64,000 nucleotides of DNA from assembly GCF_036250735.1 (NCBI RefSeq), contig NZ_CP109430.1, positions 1,550,001 to 1,614,000 on the forward strand. Reading direction: 5' to 3'. The notes under the pieces are model-generated. The model was not told the DNA's origin, ran no database searches, and worked only from the letters and a program-made list of their open reading frames with translations. Numbering within the stretch: the first letter of the stretch is position 1; every line of letters begins with the position of its first letter. The position numbers were made by a program, and so were the translations under genes. This DNA comes from Streptosporangium sp. NBC_01495. GTDB lineage: Bacteria > Actinomycetota > Actinomycetes > Streptosporangiales > Streptosporangiaceae. Positions 28,601-37,910 of the stretch are shown here, piece by piece.

Positions 28601-30325
28601 CTGCGCTCCGTCAGCCTCGACACCCTCGCCACGCTGCTGGTGCCGGAGCTGAAGAAGAGCGAGTCGAACCGCAACGAGGTCGAGATGGTGCGGCTGCTGC
28701 TGCGCCTGCCCGACGAACGAGGCGAGCTCCCTGACATCGACGTCTGGCCGAAGCAACGGAGGATCGCCACCACGCTGAGTCTCAGCAGTGGCCGCATAAC
28801 GCAGATGCTGAAGACCCAGCGGACGCGCTGGAAGAAGCTCCCGGCGGTGCGGGCGCTGCGGCAGGAGATCCTGGAGTTGCTGGCCGGGTTCGGCCGGGTC
28901 GCCTCCGCGGCCGAGATCGCCGACGCGTTGACGGTACGGCGTGGCACTCGGTTGCAGGGATACGAGCAACGCCGCGCGATCGCCCTGGCCGCCGTACGGG
29001 CCATGGTGGAGATCGAGCAGCTCGTCCCCGAGGAGAGCGAGTTCCGGCACGCTGCCAACCGTGAGGCCAAGGACGAGGCGACGGGCGCGGGCCTGCTGGC
29101 ACTGGAGGTCGGGGAGAACGACGCGCCCGACACCCCGTCCGCGCCCGGCCTGCTGGACTACGCGCACCGCCTGGGGCAGGCCGCCGACCGTCTCGCCGAG
29201 CTCGACACGTTGCCGACCGCGACGACCGTGCTGACCGAGCTGGGGGCGATCCCTCCGCCGCCCGGCACGATCGAGTGGGACGAGCGGCGCATGGTCGAGC
29301 TCGCCGTCACCGCCTCCGGAAACGCCGCCGCCACACCTCGGCTGGAGATCTACTCCCGGGACCTGCCCCTTGTGCGAGCCCTGCGGCTCACCCAGGCGGG
29401 GTTGGTACGGCTGATCCCCGGCGTGCCCGAAGGACGGCAGCCGGGTCTGACCGGTGAGGACGTTCATGAGCGGCTACGAGCGCGTTTCCCCGAGCTGACG
29501 GACGGCCGAGGCGGACGCGAGTTGCCCGTCGGAGGCGTGCTGACCAAAGCACTTCGCGACGCGGGCTTCGACCTCACCCTGTCCACCCGGGACGACACCC
29601 GGACCTCGCGCTACCTGCCCACGCGTATGGACATCGCCTCCAGCTACCTGACCGTGCGCGCCTGGCGTCACACCACGCACGGCAGCGAGGTCACCAGGTA
29701 CGCCGACGACCCCCAGATCGCGGGCGCGGTGCGCGCGGAGGAACGGCTCTCCGCCTCGGTGCGACGGGACGGGTTCCGGGTGCTGACCGTGCGGACGGGA
29801 CTGAGCAGGGAAGCGGTCACCGAACTCGCGGGGGAGGCCGGGAGGTTCGAGGCCGAGACGGTCTCGGTGACCGAGCTCTTCCTCCAGGTCATGCACGAGC
29901 TCGTGCCGCCGGGCACGAAACCGACCTGGGACACCATCCTGCGCGCGGACACCGCCGAACCCGGTACGAGGGCGGCGCTGAAGTTCGCCGAGTACGCCCG
30001 TACGGCCTGGGGGCGGATCGAGCCGAAGGTGAGCGATCTACTGGAGACGGGCGTGGGCCCGGTGCTGCTGATCGACGCCGGGGCGTTCGCCCGGTACGAC
30101 GCGATGGGCGTCCTGGACCGGTTGGCGGCCGTGGCACGGCAGGGCAGGCGCGGCCTGTGGCTGCTCTGCCCGCAGGGAGACCCGGCCCGCGAGCCGAGGC
30201 TGGGCACGGTCGCCGTGCCCTACCAGGCGGGCCTGGGCGAATGGATCCAGCTTCCGGACTCGTGGGTGAGCAACACCCACCGGGCCGGCGAGAAGACTCA
30301 GAAGGCGTTGGGAGACATCAGGTGA
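25679..30325 (+). CDS. pglW: PglW: NERD plus Ser/Thr kinase protein of type 2 BREX
   Basis: The protein is 1548 aa from ATG 25679, chosen because GGCGGAG lies about 7 nt upstream; the frame is open from 25601. An N-terminal NERD nuclease-like domain (residues about 10-115) has EVDLLVIGPGGVHMVELKDW with the D and ExK residues. A degenerate kinase-like domain (about 210-500) lacks a clear HRD. An intact second kinase follows: glycine loop LGTGSTSRAF, Lys in LAVLKVAL, catalytic HRDIKPDN near residue 669, and DFS for DFG. A helix-hairpin-helix module like the RNA polymerase alpha C-domain lies near 885-925 (VNAPGLGAKTRNEI). PglW is the signature protein of Pgl/type 2 BREX. Its stop overlaps pglX by 4 bp (GTGA). 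Confidence 0.93.
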   Translation: MREGRWETVTESEFDHERRGLEAVREKLPDAEPWRAWSNFTFTAHAGHVREVDLLVIGPGGVHMVELKDWHGSVAAENGTWVQTGPNGRRIPHGNPLHLVDKKAKELSGLLKRNGKRVWVGAAVCFTDSSLRVRLPANDQNGVYTIDELVNMLRRPASDERRRITPTDSREIKTALERIGIRRSDAEFKVGPYLLERKSFDTGPTWADYLARHSELPEPARVRIYLRERGSDATVRKSVENAARREAAVLRKFRHPGVVHLKQYDPSGHSAGPALIFDYHPQTLRLDEYLVQYGDKLDILGRMAMVRQLAETMRSAHSSRIHHRALAARSVHVIPRNRGREGRSVGEEAAWLAPHLQISDWQIATQRSGGAQSQGSSRFAPTSLSAIHLAEGADPYLAPELTAVNPDLIALDVYGLGVLTYLLATGRAPAASQAELLARLEAGEGLRPSAIVDGLSEDIDELVQAATAYRPAQRLATVDEFLEMLECVEDSLTSPATGPADVDVAPVPEKDPLEAVAGDVLADRWEVRRRLGTGSTSRAFLVRDLRADPTARGARTLAVLKVALSDSRGEVLAREAEVMGQLRADSRVIRLVEPEPLAIGGRTVLALEYVGDERDPDEHAEPGTGTRRRAETVARQLRESGRLQVDQLEAYGEYLFGAVDFLEGEGVWHRDIKPDNIAIRVRPNRTRELVLIDFSLAGYPVQETDAGTDGYLDPFIGTLTRSVYDAHAERYAVAVTLHEMASAELPRWGDGRVSPRQTDATEWPVPTIAADAFDPAVRDGLVGFFKKTLHRDVAQRFGELKPMRDAWKRIFLEMTETAPSGPRASRHSAPADPERAGSADVTPAIADAEPESVEQQRDRLAAEVTRDTHLSTAGLTPAAESFLYGLDVTTVGGLLDYSQRNLVNAPGLGAKTRNEIQRRQREWGERLQQAPVSLLTAEGRRAAEEELKQLGAAESALVNVLVAGEGADGLPRRTLRSVSLDTLATLLVPELKKSESNRNEVEMVRLLLRLPDERGELPDIDVWPKQRRIATTLSLSSGRITQMLKTQRTRWKKLPAVRALRQEILELLAGFGRVASAAEIADALTVRRGTRLQGYEQRRAIALAAVRAMVEIEQLVPEESEFRHAANREAKDEATGAGLLALEVGENDAPDTPSAPGLLDYAHRLGQAADRLAELDTLPTATTVLTELGAIPPPPGTIEWDERRMVELAVTASGNAAATPRLEIYSRDLPLVRALRLTQAGLVRLIPGVPEGRQPGLTGEDVHERLRARFPELTDGRGGRELPVGGVLTKALRDAGFDLTLSTRDDTRTSRYLPTRMDIASSYLTVRAWRHTTHGSEVTRYADDPQIAGAVRAEERLSASVRRDGFRVLTVRTGLSREAVTELAGEAGRFEAETVSVTELFLQVMHELVPPGTKPTWDTILRADTAEPGTRAALKFAEYARTAWGRIEPKVSDLLETGVGPVLLIDAGAFARYDAMGVLDRLAAVARQGRRGLWLLCPQGDPAREPRLGTVAVPYQAGLGEWIQLPDSWVSNTHRAGEKTQKALGDIR

Positions 30326-33300
30326 TCGACCGCAAGGCGTTGCTGAACGACCTGAAGCAGCAGGTCAAGACGGTTGAGGTCGATCTCGCCAAGCAGGTCA
30401 AGGCTGTGCCGGAGGTCGGGACACGGCTGCGCGCCGAGTACGACCAGGCGCGCAAGCTGGGACGTACGGCGGCGACGTGGACCTCCTGGCTCGACGAGCG
30501 CGTCACGCAGGTCGCGGTGGCGTGGGTGCTGGGCACGGTCTTCGTACGCTTCTGCGAGGACAACGAGCTGATCGCCGAGCCCTACCTGACGGCACCGGAC
30601 ACCGAGCGCCGTGACCTGGCCCAGGCTCGCTACGAGTCATACGTCGAGGAGGACCCTGACCCGACGTATCGCGGGTGGTTGGAACGTGCCTTCGCCGAGC
30701 TGGGCGAGGGCCAGGCGGGCAGGCTGTTGTTCAACCCGGTGCACAACCCGCTCTTCCAGATCCCGCTCTCGCACGACGGGGCCCGCCTGCTGGTCGAGTT
30801 CTGGCGCGAGCGGGACGGGGCGGGCATGCTCGTCCACGACTTCACCGACCGGCTGAACGAGGAGGGTACGGAAGGCTGGGACACCCGTTTCCTGGGAGAT
30901 CTGTACCAGGACCTGTCCGAGGCCGCGCGCAAGACGTACGCGCTGCTGCAGACCCCGGAGTTCGTGGAGGAGTTCATCCTCGACCGGGCGATGGACCCGG
31001 CGGTGCGGGAGTTCGGCCACGAAGAACTGAAGATGATCGACCCGACGTGTGGGTCGGGCCACTTCGTGCTGGGCGCGTTCCGGCGGCTGGTGCGGCTCTG
31101 GGCCGAGCGCGACCCCGGCCGCGACCGGCACGAGCGGGTGGCGGCCGCCCTGGACTCGGTGCACGGGGTGGACCTGAACCCGTTCGCGGTGGCGATCGCG
31201 CGCTTCCGCCTGCTGGTCGCCGCGATGGCCGCCTCGGGGGTACGGACGATGACGGAGGCGGCCAAGTACGACTGGCCGATCCACTTGGCGGTGGGCGACT
31301 CACTGATCAAGGAGCGGCAGCTTGAATTGAAGCTGGGGGATGAGGTGGCGCATGATCCTCTGGCGGAGTTCGCGTATGCCACAGAGGACGTGCACGAGCA
31401 CCCAGGCATCCTGGAGCAGGGGCGATATCACGTAGTGGTCGGTAATCCGCCGTATATCGCGGTTGCCGATGAGAGTCTTAACAAGATTTACCGAGAATTG
31501 TATAACGCCTGTGCGGGAGGTTATGCATTGTCGGTTCCGTTTGCTCAGCGATTCTTTGAGCTAGCTAAACAGGGCGATAGTGACGGACGGGGTTATGGTG
31601 TAATCGGTCAAATCACAGCGAACTCTTTCATGAAGAGAGAGTTTGGTGTGAAGCTGATAGAAGAGTTCTTTGCGCACAAGGTAGAGCTGACTGAAATTGT
31701 CGATACCTCGGGTGCTTATATTCCTGGACACGCGACGCCGACAGTTATTCTCATTGGTACGCGACGCTTGGGGAAAAAGTGTTCGGAGAACGTTCGCACA
31801 GTCCGAAGTATCCAGGGCGAGCCACTTGCGCCGGAAGATGGTAAGGATGGATTAGTCTGGCGGGCGATTACAGATCAGATCGACAGGCCGGGGTCAGTCA
31901 GTCAATGGGTTTCGGTAGACGACCTTGGGCGCGAGCGATATTTTGGTAAGCAGCCATGGATTCTGGTCGACGGCGGCCTGGAAATGGTGGAACAGCTCCA
32001 ATCCGTATCGGCTAAGCCGTTATCTCACTCAGTTGATGCAATTGGCCGTACCACGAAATCTGGCGCCGACGATATTTTTTTCCTTCCCGATGGGGCGACT
32101 GCTAATCGTCTGAAGTTAAAAGATTCAGTCCGTGACCTCGTAATTGGTGCGAACGTGCGTGATTATGAGATCGTAGACACGATCACTTTGTGCAATCCGT
32201 ATACAGACAGCAAAGGTGAAGAGCCTATGCTGGAGTCATCGCCTCTGGTTGAGCGGTACCTGTGGCTAGCGCGCGAGACGCTTCGGCGGCGCAAGCTGTT
32301 CGGTAAAACAATTGTTGCTCACGGGCGCCCTTGGTACTCGCATCTTGAGTGTTACCCTAAAAAACTTGCGACGCCTACTGGTATTACATTTCCATTTGTT
32401 GCCACCCATAATCATTTCGTTCTCGATCGCAATTCTCGCCTGTTTGGCAGCACTGCGCCAGTGATTAAACTGCGCGAAGGGGCGGACGAGAAGGAGTATT
32501 TGCAACTGCTAGGGCTGCTAAATAGTTCGACGGCTGCTTTCTGGCTAAAGATGGTGAGTCAGTCGAAGGGGAACGGTGGTATTGGTGGCGGTATCTCAGA
32601 TGAGCTCTGGGAGCACCGATTTGAGTTCACTGGCACCAAACTAGAGGAGTTTCCTCTTTCGGATGAGTATCCCGCCAACCTTGGTGCGACCTTGGACGCC
32701 CTCGTCCATAAGCTCGCTGTGGTCAGTCCCTCCGCTATCGCCGCAGCTGGAACCATTACTGCCGCCATGCTGCGTGAGGCCAAGGTCACCTGGGAGTCCG
32801 TGCGCGCCCGGATGATCGCTCTACAGGAGGAGTTGGACTGGCAGGTCTATTCGCTCTATAAATTACACGGGGAGGAACTGCGGATTTCTGATGATGTCGA
32901 CATTCCCAAGCTGGCTCTCGGGGAGCGTGCTTTTGAGATTGTGCTTGCTCGCCGAGTGGCCAGGGGTGAGGCGCCAGATGAATGGTTCAAGCGGCATGGT
33001 TCCACCCCAATCACAGAGATTCCCGTCCACTGGCCCGAGCTGTATAAGCAGATCGTCCAGAAGCGCATCGATGCCATCGAGTCCTCCCGCGCCATCGGAA
33101 TGATCGAGCGCCCCGAGTACAAGCGCCGTTGGGCCACCGAGGGTTGGGACGCGCTCCAGGAGAAGGCGCTCCGGTCCTGGCTGCTGGACCGGATCGAGGC
33201 CCGTGAGCACTGGTACGACGAGAACGGGCAGCCCGCACTCGTCACGCTCGCTCGGCTGGCCGACGGCCTCTCCCGTGACGAGGACTTCGTCTCTGTCGCG

Positions 33301-33924
33301 GCCCTCTACGCCCCCCGCAGGGAGCTGGTGGCCGTGGTCGCCGACCTGCTCGCCGAGGAGCACGTCCCGTTCCTCGCCGCCCTGCGCTACAAGCCTTCCG
33401 GCCTGAAGAAGCGAGCCGACTGGGAGCACGTCTGGGACCTGCAGCGCCAGGAGGATGCCGCCCAGGACGAGCCTGCCAAGCGGAAGATCCGGGACTCGAT
33501 CCCCGTGCCGCCGAAGTACGCCTCGGCCGACTTCGTCAAGGCCTCTTACTGGCGGGCGCGCGGCAAGCTCGACGTGCCCAAGGAGCGGTTCATCTCCTAC
33601 TCCGCGACTGTCTCCGGCGCCCCCGACCTGTACGGCTGGGCGGGCTGGGACCACCGGGAGCAGGCACAGGCGCTCGCCACGTACTTCACCAACCAGCCCC
33701 TCTCCAGCGAGGAGATCACCCCGTTCCTCGCGGGCCTGCTGGAGCTGCAGCCGTGGCTGCAGCAGTGGCACCACGAGTTCGACGCCATGTACAGCGGATC
33801 TCCCGCGGCCTTCTTCGCGAGCTACCGGCAGCAGATCCAGGGTGAGCACGGTCTGACCGATGAAGCCCTGCGGGACTGGAAACCGGTCGCGGCCACTCGC
33901 GGACGCCGTACCGCCAAGAAGTAG
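30322..33924 (+). CDS. pglX: PglX/BrxX: N6-adenine DNA methyltransferase of BREX
   Basis: The 1200-aa protein starts at GTG 30322. SAM-binding motif I is DPTCGSGHF (residue about 239) and catalytic motif IV is NPPY (about residue 375). These define an N6-adenine methyltransferase of the type IIG-like BREX class. A long C-terminal region carries target recognition and BREX contacts. In BREX this enzyme marks host DNA and is needed for phage exclusion. The stretch of about 31430-32700, spanning motif IV and the recognition region, is far lower in G+C than the rest of the gene (28/60 at 32101-32160 against 50/60 at 31081-31140), suggesting replacement by transfer. No long G-tract of the type that switches S. 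coelicolor pglX is seen. Confidence 0.94.
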   Translation: MIDRKALLNDLKQQVKTVEVDLAKQVKAVPEVGTRLRAEYDQARKLGRTAATWTSWLDERVTQVAVAWVLGTVFVRFCEDNELIAEPYLTAPDTERRDLAQARYESYVEEDPDPTYRGWLERAFAELGEGQAGRLLFNPVHNPLFQIPLSHDGARLLVEFWRERDGAGMLVHDFTDRLNEEGTEGWDTRFLGDLYQDLSEAARKTYALLQTPEFVEEFILDRAMDPAVREFGHEELKMIDPTCGSGHFVLGAFRRLVRLWAERDPGRDRHERVAAALDSVHGVDLNPFAVAIARFRLLVAAMAASGVRTMTEAAKYDWPIHLAVGDSLIKERQLELKLGDEVAHDPLAEFAYATEDVHEHPGILEQGRYHVVVGNPPYIAVADESLNKIYRELYNACAGGYALSVPFAQRFFELAKQGDSDGRGYGVIGQITANSFMKREFGVKLIEEFFAHKVELTEIVDTSGAYIPGHATPTVILIGTRRLGKKCSENVRTVRSIQGEPLAPEDGKDGLVWRAITDQIDRPGSVSQWVSVDDLGRERYFGKQPWILVDGGLEMVEQLQSVSAKPLSHSVDAIGRTTKSGADDIFFLPDGATANRLKLKDSVRDLVIGANVRDYEIVDTITLCNPYTDSKGEEPMLESSPLVERYLWLARETLRRRKLFGKTIVAHGRPWYSHLECYPKKLATPTGITFPFVATHNHFVLDRNSRLFGSTAPVIKLREGADEKEYLQLLGLLNSSTAAFWLKMVSQSKGNGGIGGGISDELWEHRFEFTGTKLEEFPLSDEYPANLGATLDALVHKLAVVSPSAIAAAGTITAAMLREAKVTWESVRARMIALQEELDWQVYSLYKLHGEELRISDDVDIPKLALGERAFEIVLARRVARGEAPDEWFKRHGSTPITEIPVHWPELYKQIVQKRIDAIESSRAIGMIERPEYKRRWATEGWDALQEKALRSWLLDRIEAREHWYDENGQPALVTLARLADGLSRDEDFVSVAALYAPRRELVAVVADLLAEEHVPFLAALRYKPSGLKKRADWEHVWDLQRQEDAAQDEPAKRKIRDSIPVPPKYASADFVKASYWRARGKLDVPKERFISYSATVSGAPDLYGWAGWDHREQAQALATYFTNQPLSSEEITPFLAGLLELQPWLQQWHHEFDAMYSGSPAAFFASYRQQIQGEHGLTDEALRDWKPVAATRGRRTAKK

Positions 33925-33980
33925 CCGCAGCGAACGAGACGACGTAGACGCAGGGGAAGCGAAGGAGAGCGAGAGACCTC

Positions 33981-36900
33981 ATGACACAGCAGCCCCTCCT
34001 CCGGGATGTCATCGACATCAAGGAGTCCATCTCCACCTCGGACTTCGTGCTGAGTCTCGCCGAGGCGGTGACGCCCGAGGGGACCGAGCACGCGCTCAGG
34101 GACTACGTCGTCACGGACCGGCTGCGGAAGAACTTCGACGAGGCGCTCGACCTGATCAAGGCCGCTCTCGACGGGCGCACGTCGAAGGCCGCTTACCTGC
34201 ACGGCTCGTTCGGCTCCGGTAAGTCGCACTTCATGGCGGTGCTGTACGCGCTGCTCAGCGGAGACCCGGCGGCTCGGGCGCGTCACGAGTTCGATCCCGT
34301 CTTCACCAAGCACGAGTGGCTGGACACCGAGGGCAAGCGGTTCCTCCTCGTGCCGTACCACATGCTCGGTGCGAAAGCCCTGGAGCAGCGGGTGCTGGGC
34401 GGCTATGTCAGCCACGTCAAGAAGCTGTATCCGCAGGCGCCGATACCGCAGGTGTACCGGACGGACGCCCTGTTCACCGACATCAGGGCCATGCGTGCGC
34501 GGATGGGGGACGAGGCGGTCATCAACGGCCTCGGCTCCGAGGGCGGCAACGACGGTGGCGCTGGTGGTGACGAGGACGACGAATGGGGCGACTCGTTCGC
34601 CTGGACGCCCGAGCTGCTCGACGCGGCGCTCTCGGCCGAGGAGGCGCACGACACCGGCGACCCGCTGAACCTGGTGCACCCGACCACCCCGACCGAGCTG
34701 CGAGCCAAGCTCGTGCAGGATGCGAGCACCAACCTGCTGCCCGGATTCGCGAAGAACGCGGCCGAGGACGAGCATGGGTTCGTTTCGCTCGACGCTGGAC
34801 TGTCCGTGATCGCCGAGCATGCCAAGTCGCTGGGCTACGACGGCCTGATCCTCTTCATGGACGAGCTGATCCTGTGGCTCGCGACGCTCATCCACGACCA
34901 GAGGTTCGTGGCCCGCGAGGCCAGTAAGATCACGAACTTCGTGGAGGGCGGGGACGCCCGGCGGGCCATCCCCATCGTTTCGTTCATCGCACGCCAGCGC
35001 GACCTGCGCGAGCTGGTCGGCGAGGAGGTGTCGGGAGCGGCGGAGGCGTCGATCCAGGACACGCTGAACCTCGCCTCGGGACGGTTCGACAAGATCACAC
35101 TGGAGGACCGCAACCTTCCGCAGATCGCGTACGCCCGCCTCCTCAAGCCCAAGGAGGGCAAGGAGGCACTGATCGACGCGGCGTTCGCGCAGACCAAGAG
35201 GCTCGGCGTGCACGTCTGGGACACGCTGCTCGGGTCGGACAAGGGGATGACCGGGACGGACGAGGAGTCGTTCCGGCTGACCTACCCCTTCTCCCCGGCC
35301 TTCATGGACACCCTGGTCCACATCTCCTCCGCCCTGCAGCGCTCCCGTACGGGCCTGAAACTGATGGGGCAGCTGCTCGCCGACCACAGGAACGACCTGC
35401 GACTCGGGGACCTGGTTCCCGTGGGCGACCTGTACCCGGTGATCGCCGACGGAGGCGACAAACCCTTCGTGGACAGCCTGAAGGTGGTCTTCGAGGCCGC
35501 CGACAGGCTTTACAGGACCAAGCTCCGGCACTACCTGCTCAGCTCCTACGACGTCACCGAGGACGACGTCGAGCGGTACACGCACCGGCCCGAGACCGTC
35601 ACCGACCCGAAGCTGGCCCAGCGGTGCAAGTCGTTCGTCGGTGACAACCGTCTCGTGTGCACGCTGCTGCTGTCAGCGCTCGCGCCGAGCGTGCCCGCCC
35701 TCAGTGACCTGACGATCCGCCGGCTCGGCGCGCTCAACCACGGCTCGGTTACGGCACCGATCCCGGGCAGCGAGGTCGGCATCATCACGAGCAAGGTGGC
35801 CGAGTGGGCCGCCCGCTTCCCCGAGATCAAGGAGACCGGGACCGGCGCCACCGCGGGCGTGCGGCTGGAACTGTCCGGCGTCGACGTCGACTCGGTCATC
35901 GCCAACGCGGCCGTCAACGACAACCCCGGTAACCGGATGGCGCTCGCCAAGCGGTTGCTCGCCGACGAACTGGGTGTGGACCGGACCGAGGGAAGGCTCG
36001 GCGCCGACGACCTGAACTTTGTGTGGAGGGGCTCCGGCCGATCGGTCGAAGTGGTCTTCGGCAACATCGCCGACGAGGACGACCTGCCCGACCACGAGCT
36101 CCAGCCGCAGATCGAGGGCAAGTGGCGGCTCGTCGTCGACCTGCCCTTCGACGAGGGGGCGTACGGCCCCGTCGACGACGTCAACCGCATCCGCGCCATA
36201 CGCGAGCGGCAGCGCGAGCGCTCCCTCACGGTCGCGTGGGTGCCCACGCACCTGTCCGCCCAGCGGTTCGCGGAATTCCGCAGGCTCCTCGTCATCGACA
36301 GGGCACTCGCCGACGACAACCGGTTCGCCACGCAGTACGCGGTCCACCTCAACGCCGACAACCGGGCACGCGCCAAAGGACTGCTGGAGACCCAGCGCGC
36401 CGCTCTGCTCAAGCAGGTGAGGACCGCGTTCAAGCAGGCGTACGGCCTGGCGGACAAGAAGGCACCCGACGTCGAGCTGGGTTTCGACGACCACCTCGTG
36501 GCGCTGCCCGACGTCAGCGGCCTGAACGTCTCGTTCGCGAAGCCGATGCGCGACGCTGTCAGGGACATCGCGGGCAAGCTGCTCGCCCACCAGTTCCCCG
36601 CGCATCCCGACCTCGACCCGAAGGGCACCGGCGTCGCGGTCAGACCGGCCGACGCCAGGATCGTCTTCGGTCATGTGCGGGCGGCGGCCGAGGCACGCGA
36701 CAGGCGGGTCGAGGTCCCCGAGAAGGACCGCAGGCTGATGGAACGGGTGGCCGGGCCACTCGGGCTTGGGCAGCAGAAGGAGGCGTACTTCGAACTGTTC
36801 ACCCGCTGGGCCGACCACTTCCGGCGGACGGCGCAGATGGAGGGCGTCACCGGGGACCTGAGCCTGGTCACCCTCGTCGGCTGGATGGACAGGCCGGACA

Positions 36901-37910
36901 GGCGCGGCCTGGAGCCGTTCCTCGCCAATCTGGTCGTCGCCGCGTTCGCGGAGATGGACGACCGGGTGTGGGTGCGCGCCGGGAGCCCGCTCGATCCGGC
37001 ACCCGAGCTGTCCCAGATCAAGTCGGGTGACGCGCTGCGCAGCCAGCCGTTGCCCGACGAGGGCGACTGGAACGAGGCCCGGCTACGGTACGAGACCGTC
37101 TTCGGGGCGAAGCCGCCGGCGCTGCGGCGAGGGCGGATGGTGAACCAGTTCGCCAGGCAGATCGTCGAGTCCGCTCGCGCCTACCAGGAGCAGGCGGCGG
37201 AACTGGTCCGCCAGTTGGAGGCGCGCGTCGTGTTCCTCGGCCTGGACGAGACCGACGAGGCGGGGCGTCTCGCACTCGCCCGGCGTTCGTGTGACCTGCT
37301 GAAGGAGCTGGCGACGGCAGGGCAGGGGGCGGCCGGGGCGAGCGGGGCGAAGAGGACCGTCGAGGCCCTGGCCCGCTTCGACCTCGGATCGGTGAGCGCG
37401 GACCGGTACGGAACCTCCATCAAACGGGCACACGACGTCGCGCAGGCCCTGGTCGGGGCGGCATGGGACACGCTGGAGCTCGCCGAGGGGCAGGGGGTCG
37501 AAGGCCAGGCTCTGCTGGAATCCCTGCGCGGGAGGGCGCATGCCGACCAGCGGACGGCCGATCTCATCGAGGCGCTGAGCCAGACCCGCCGTGACGTCAC
37601 CGCGCTGGTCAAGCGCAACCAGTCCTCACCTGTTCCGGTGTCACCCGTCCCGGTGGGCCCCAAGCCCGCTCCGCCGGGCCAGAGCGCGGGGGACGTGGAC
37701 CTGGACACGCCCACCAGCGACCCGCGGTTGCCCGAGAACAAGCAGGGTGGACAGGGCGCCGGAACCGGTTCCGGCGGGTCGCGCCGCTTTGGCCGCAAGC
37801 GCACGACGGCGGCGAAGGCGGTCGCAGACCTGCAGACGGAACTGGCCGATCTGGTGGCCAGGGAACCGAATGTCACCATCGAGATCACCTGGCAGATTGC
37901 GGACCGATGA
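33981..37910 (+). CDS. pglY: PglY: large BREX ATPase (BrxC/PglY family)
   Basis: This 1309-aa protein starts at ATG 33981, 56 bp after pglX, behind a purine-rich GGAGAGCGAGAG. A P-loop is near residues 75-83 ([18 protein letters not shown]), followed by the Walker-B-like [13 protein letters not shown] near residue 290. The middle and C-terminal parts are helical, with coiled-coil-like stretches ([16 protein letters not shown]). A Pro-rich linker ([15 protein letters not shown]) precedes a basic tail. PglY is essential in the S. coelicolor Pgl system and belongs to the BrxC-like ATPases. Its stop overlaps pglZ by 4 bp. Confidence 0.92.
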   Translation: MTQQPLLRDVIDIKESISTSDFVLSLAEAVTPEGTEHALRDYVVTDRLRKNFDEALDLIKAALDGRTSKAAYLHGSFGSGKSHFMAVLYALLSGDPAARARHEFDPVFTKHEWLDTEGKRFLLVPYHMLGAKALEQRVLGGYVSHVKKLYPQAPIPQVYRTDALFTDIRAMRARMGDEAVINGLGSEGGNDGGAGGDEDDEWGDSFAWTPELLDAALSAEEAHDTGDPLNLVHPTTPTELRAKLVQDASTNLLPGFAKNAAEDEHGFVSLDAGLSVIAEHAKSLGYDGLILFMDELILWLATLIHDQRFVAREASKITNFVEGGDARRAIPIVSFIARQRDLRELVGEEVSGAAEASIQDTLNLASGRFDKITLEDRNLPQIAYARLLKPKEGKEALIDAAFAQTKRLGVHVWDTLLGSDKGMTGTDEESFRLTYPFSPAFMDTLVHISSALQRSRTGLKLMGQLLADHRNDLRLGDLVPVGDLYPVIADGGDKPFVDSLKVVFEAADRLYRTKLRHYLLSSYDVTEDDVERYTHRPETVTDPKLAQRCKSFVGDNRLVCTLLLSALAPSVPALSDLTIRRLGALNHGSVTAPIPGSEVGIITSKVAEWAARFPEIKETGTGATAGVRLELSGVDVDSVIANAAVNDNPGNRMALAKRLLADELGVDRTEGRLGADDLNFVWRGSGRSVEVVFGNIADEDDLPDHELQPQIEGKWRLVVDLPFDEGAYGPVDDVNRIRAIRERQRERSLTVAWVPTHLSAQRFAEFRRLLVIDRALADDNRFATQYAVHLNADNRARAKGLLETQRAALLKQVRTAFKQAYGLADKKAPDVELGFDDHLVALPDVSGLNVSFAKPMRDAVRDIAGKLLAHQFPAHPDLDPKGTGVAVRPADARIVFGHVRAAAEARDRRVEVPEKDRRLMERVAGPLGLGQQKEAYFELFTRWADHFRRTAQMEGVTGDLSLVTLVGWMDRPDRRGLEPFLANLVVAAFAEMDDRVWVRAGSPLDPAPELSQIKSGDALRSQPLPDEGDWNEARLRYETVFGAKPPALRRGRMVNQFARQIVESARAYQEQAAELVRQLEARVVFLGLDETDEAGRLALARRSCDLLKELATAGQGAAGASGAKRTVEALARFDLGSVSADRYGTSIKRAHDVAQALVGAAWDTLELAEGQGVEGQALLESLRGRAHADQRTADLIEALSQTRRDVTALVKRNQSSPVPVSPVPVGPKPAPPGQSAGDVDLDTPTSDPRLPENKQGGQGAGTGSGGSRRFGRKRTTAAKAVADLQTELADLVAREPNVTIEITWQIADR

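Noticed and set aside
30322-33924. Phase-variable G-tract in pglX, as reported in S. coelicolor
   Set aside because: Scanned by eye; no G run longer than about five in the gene, so no evidence for slipped-strand switching here.
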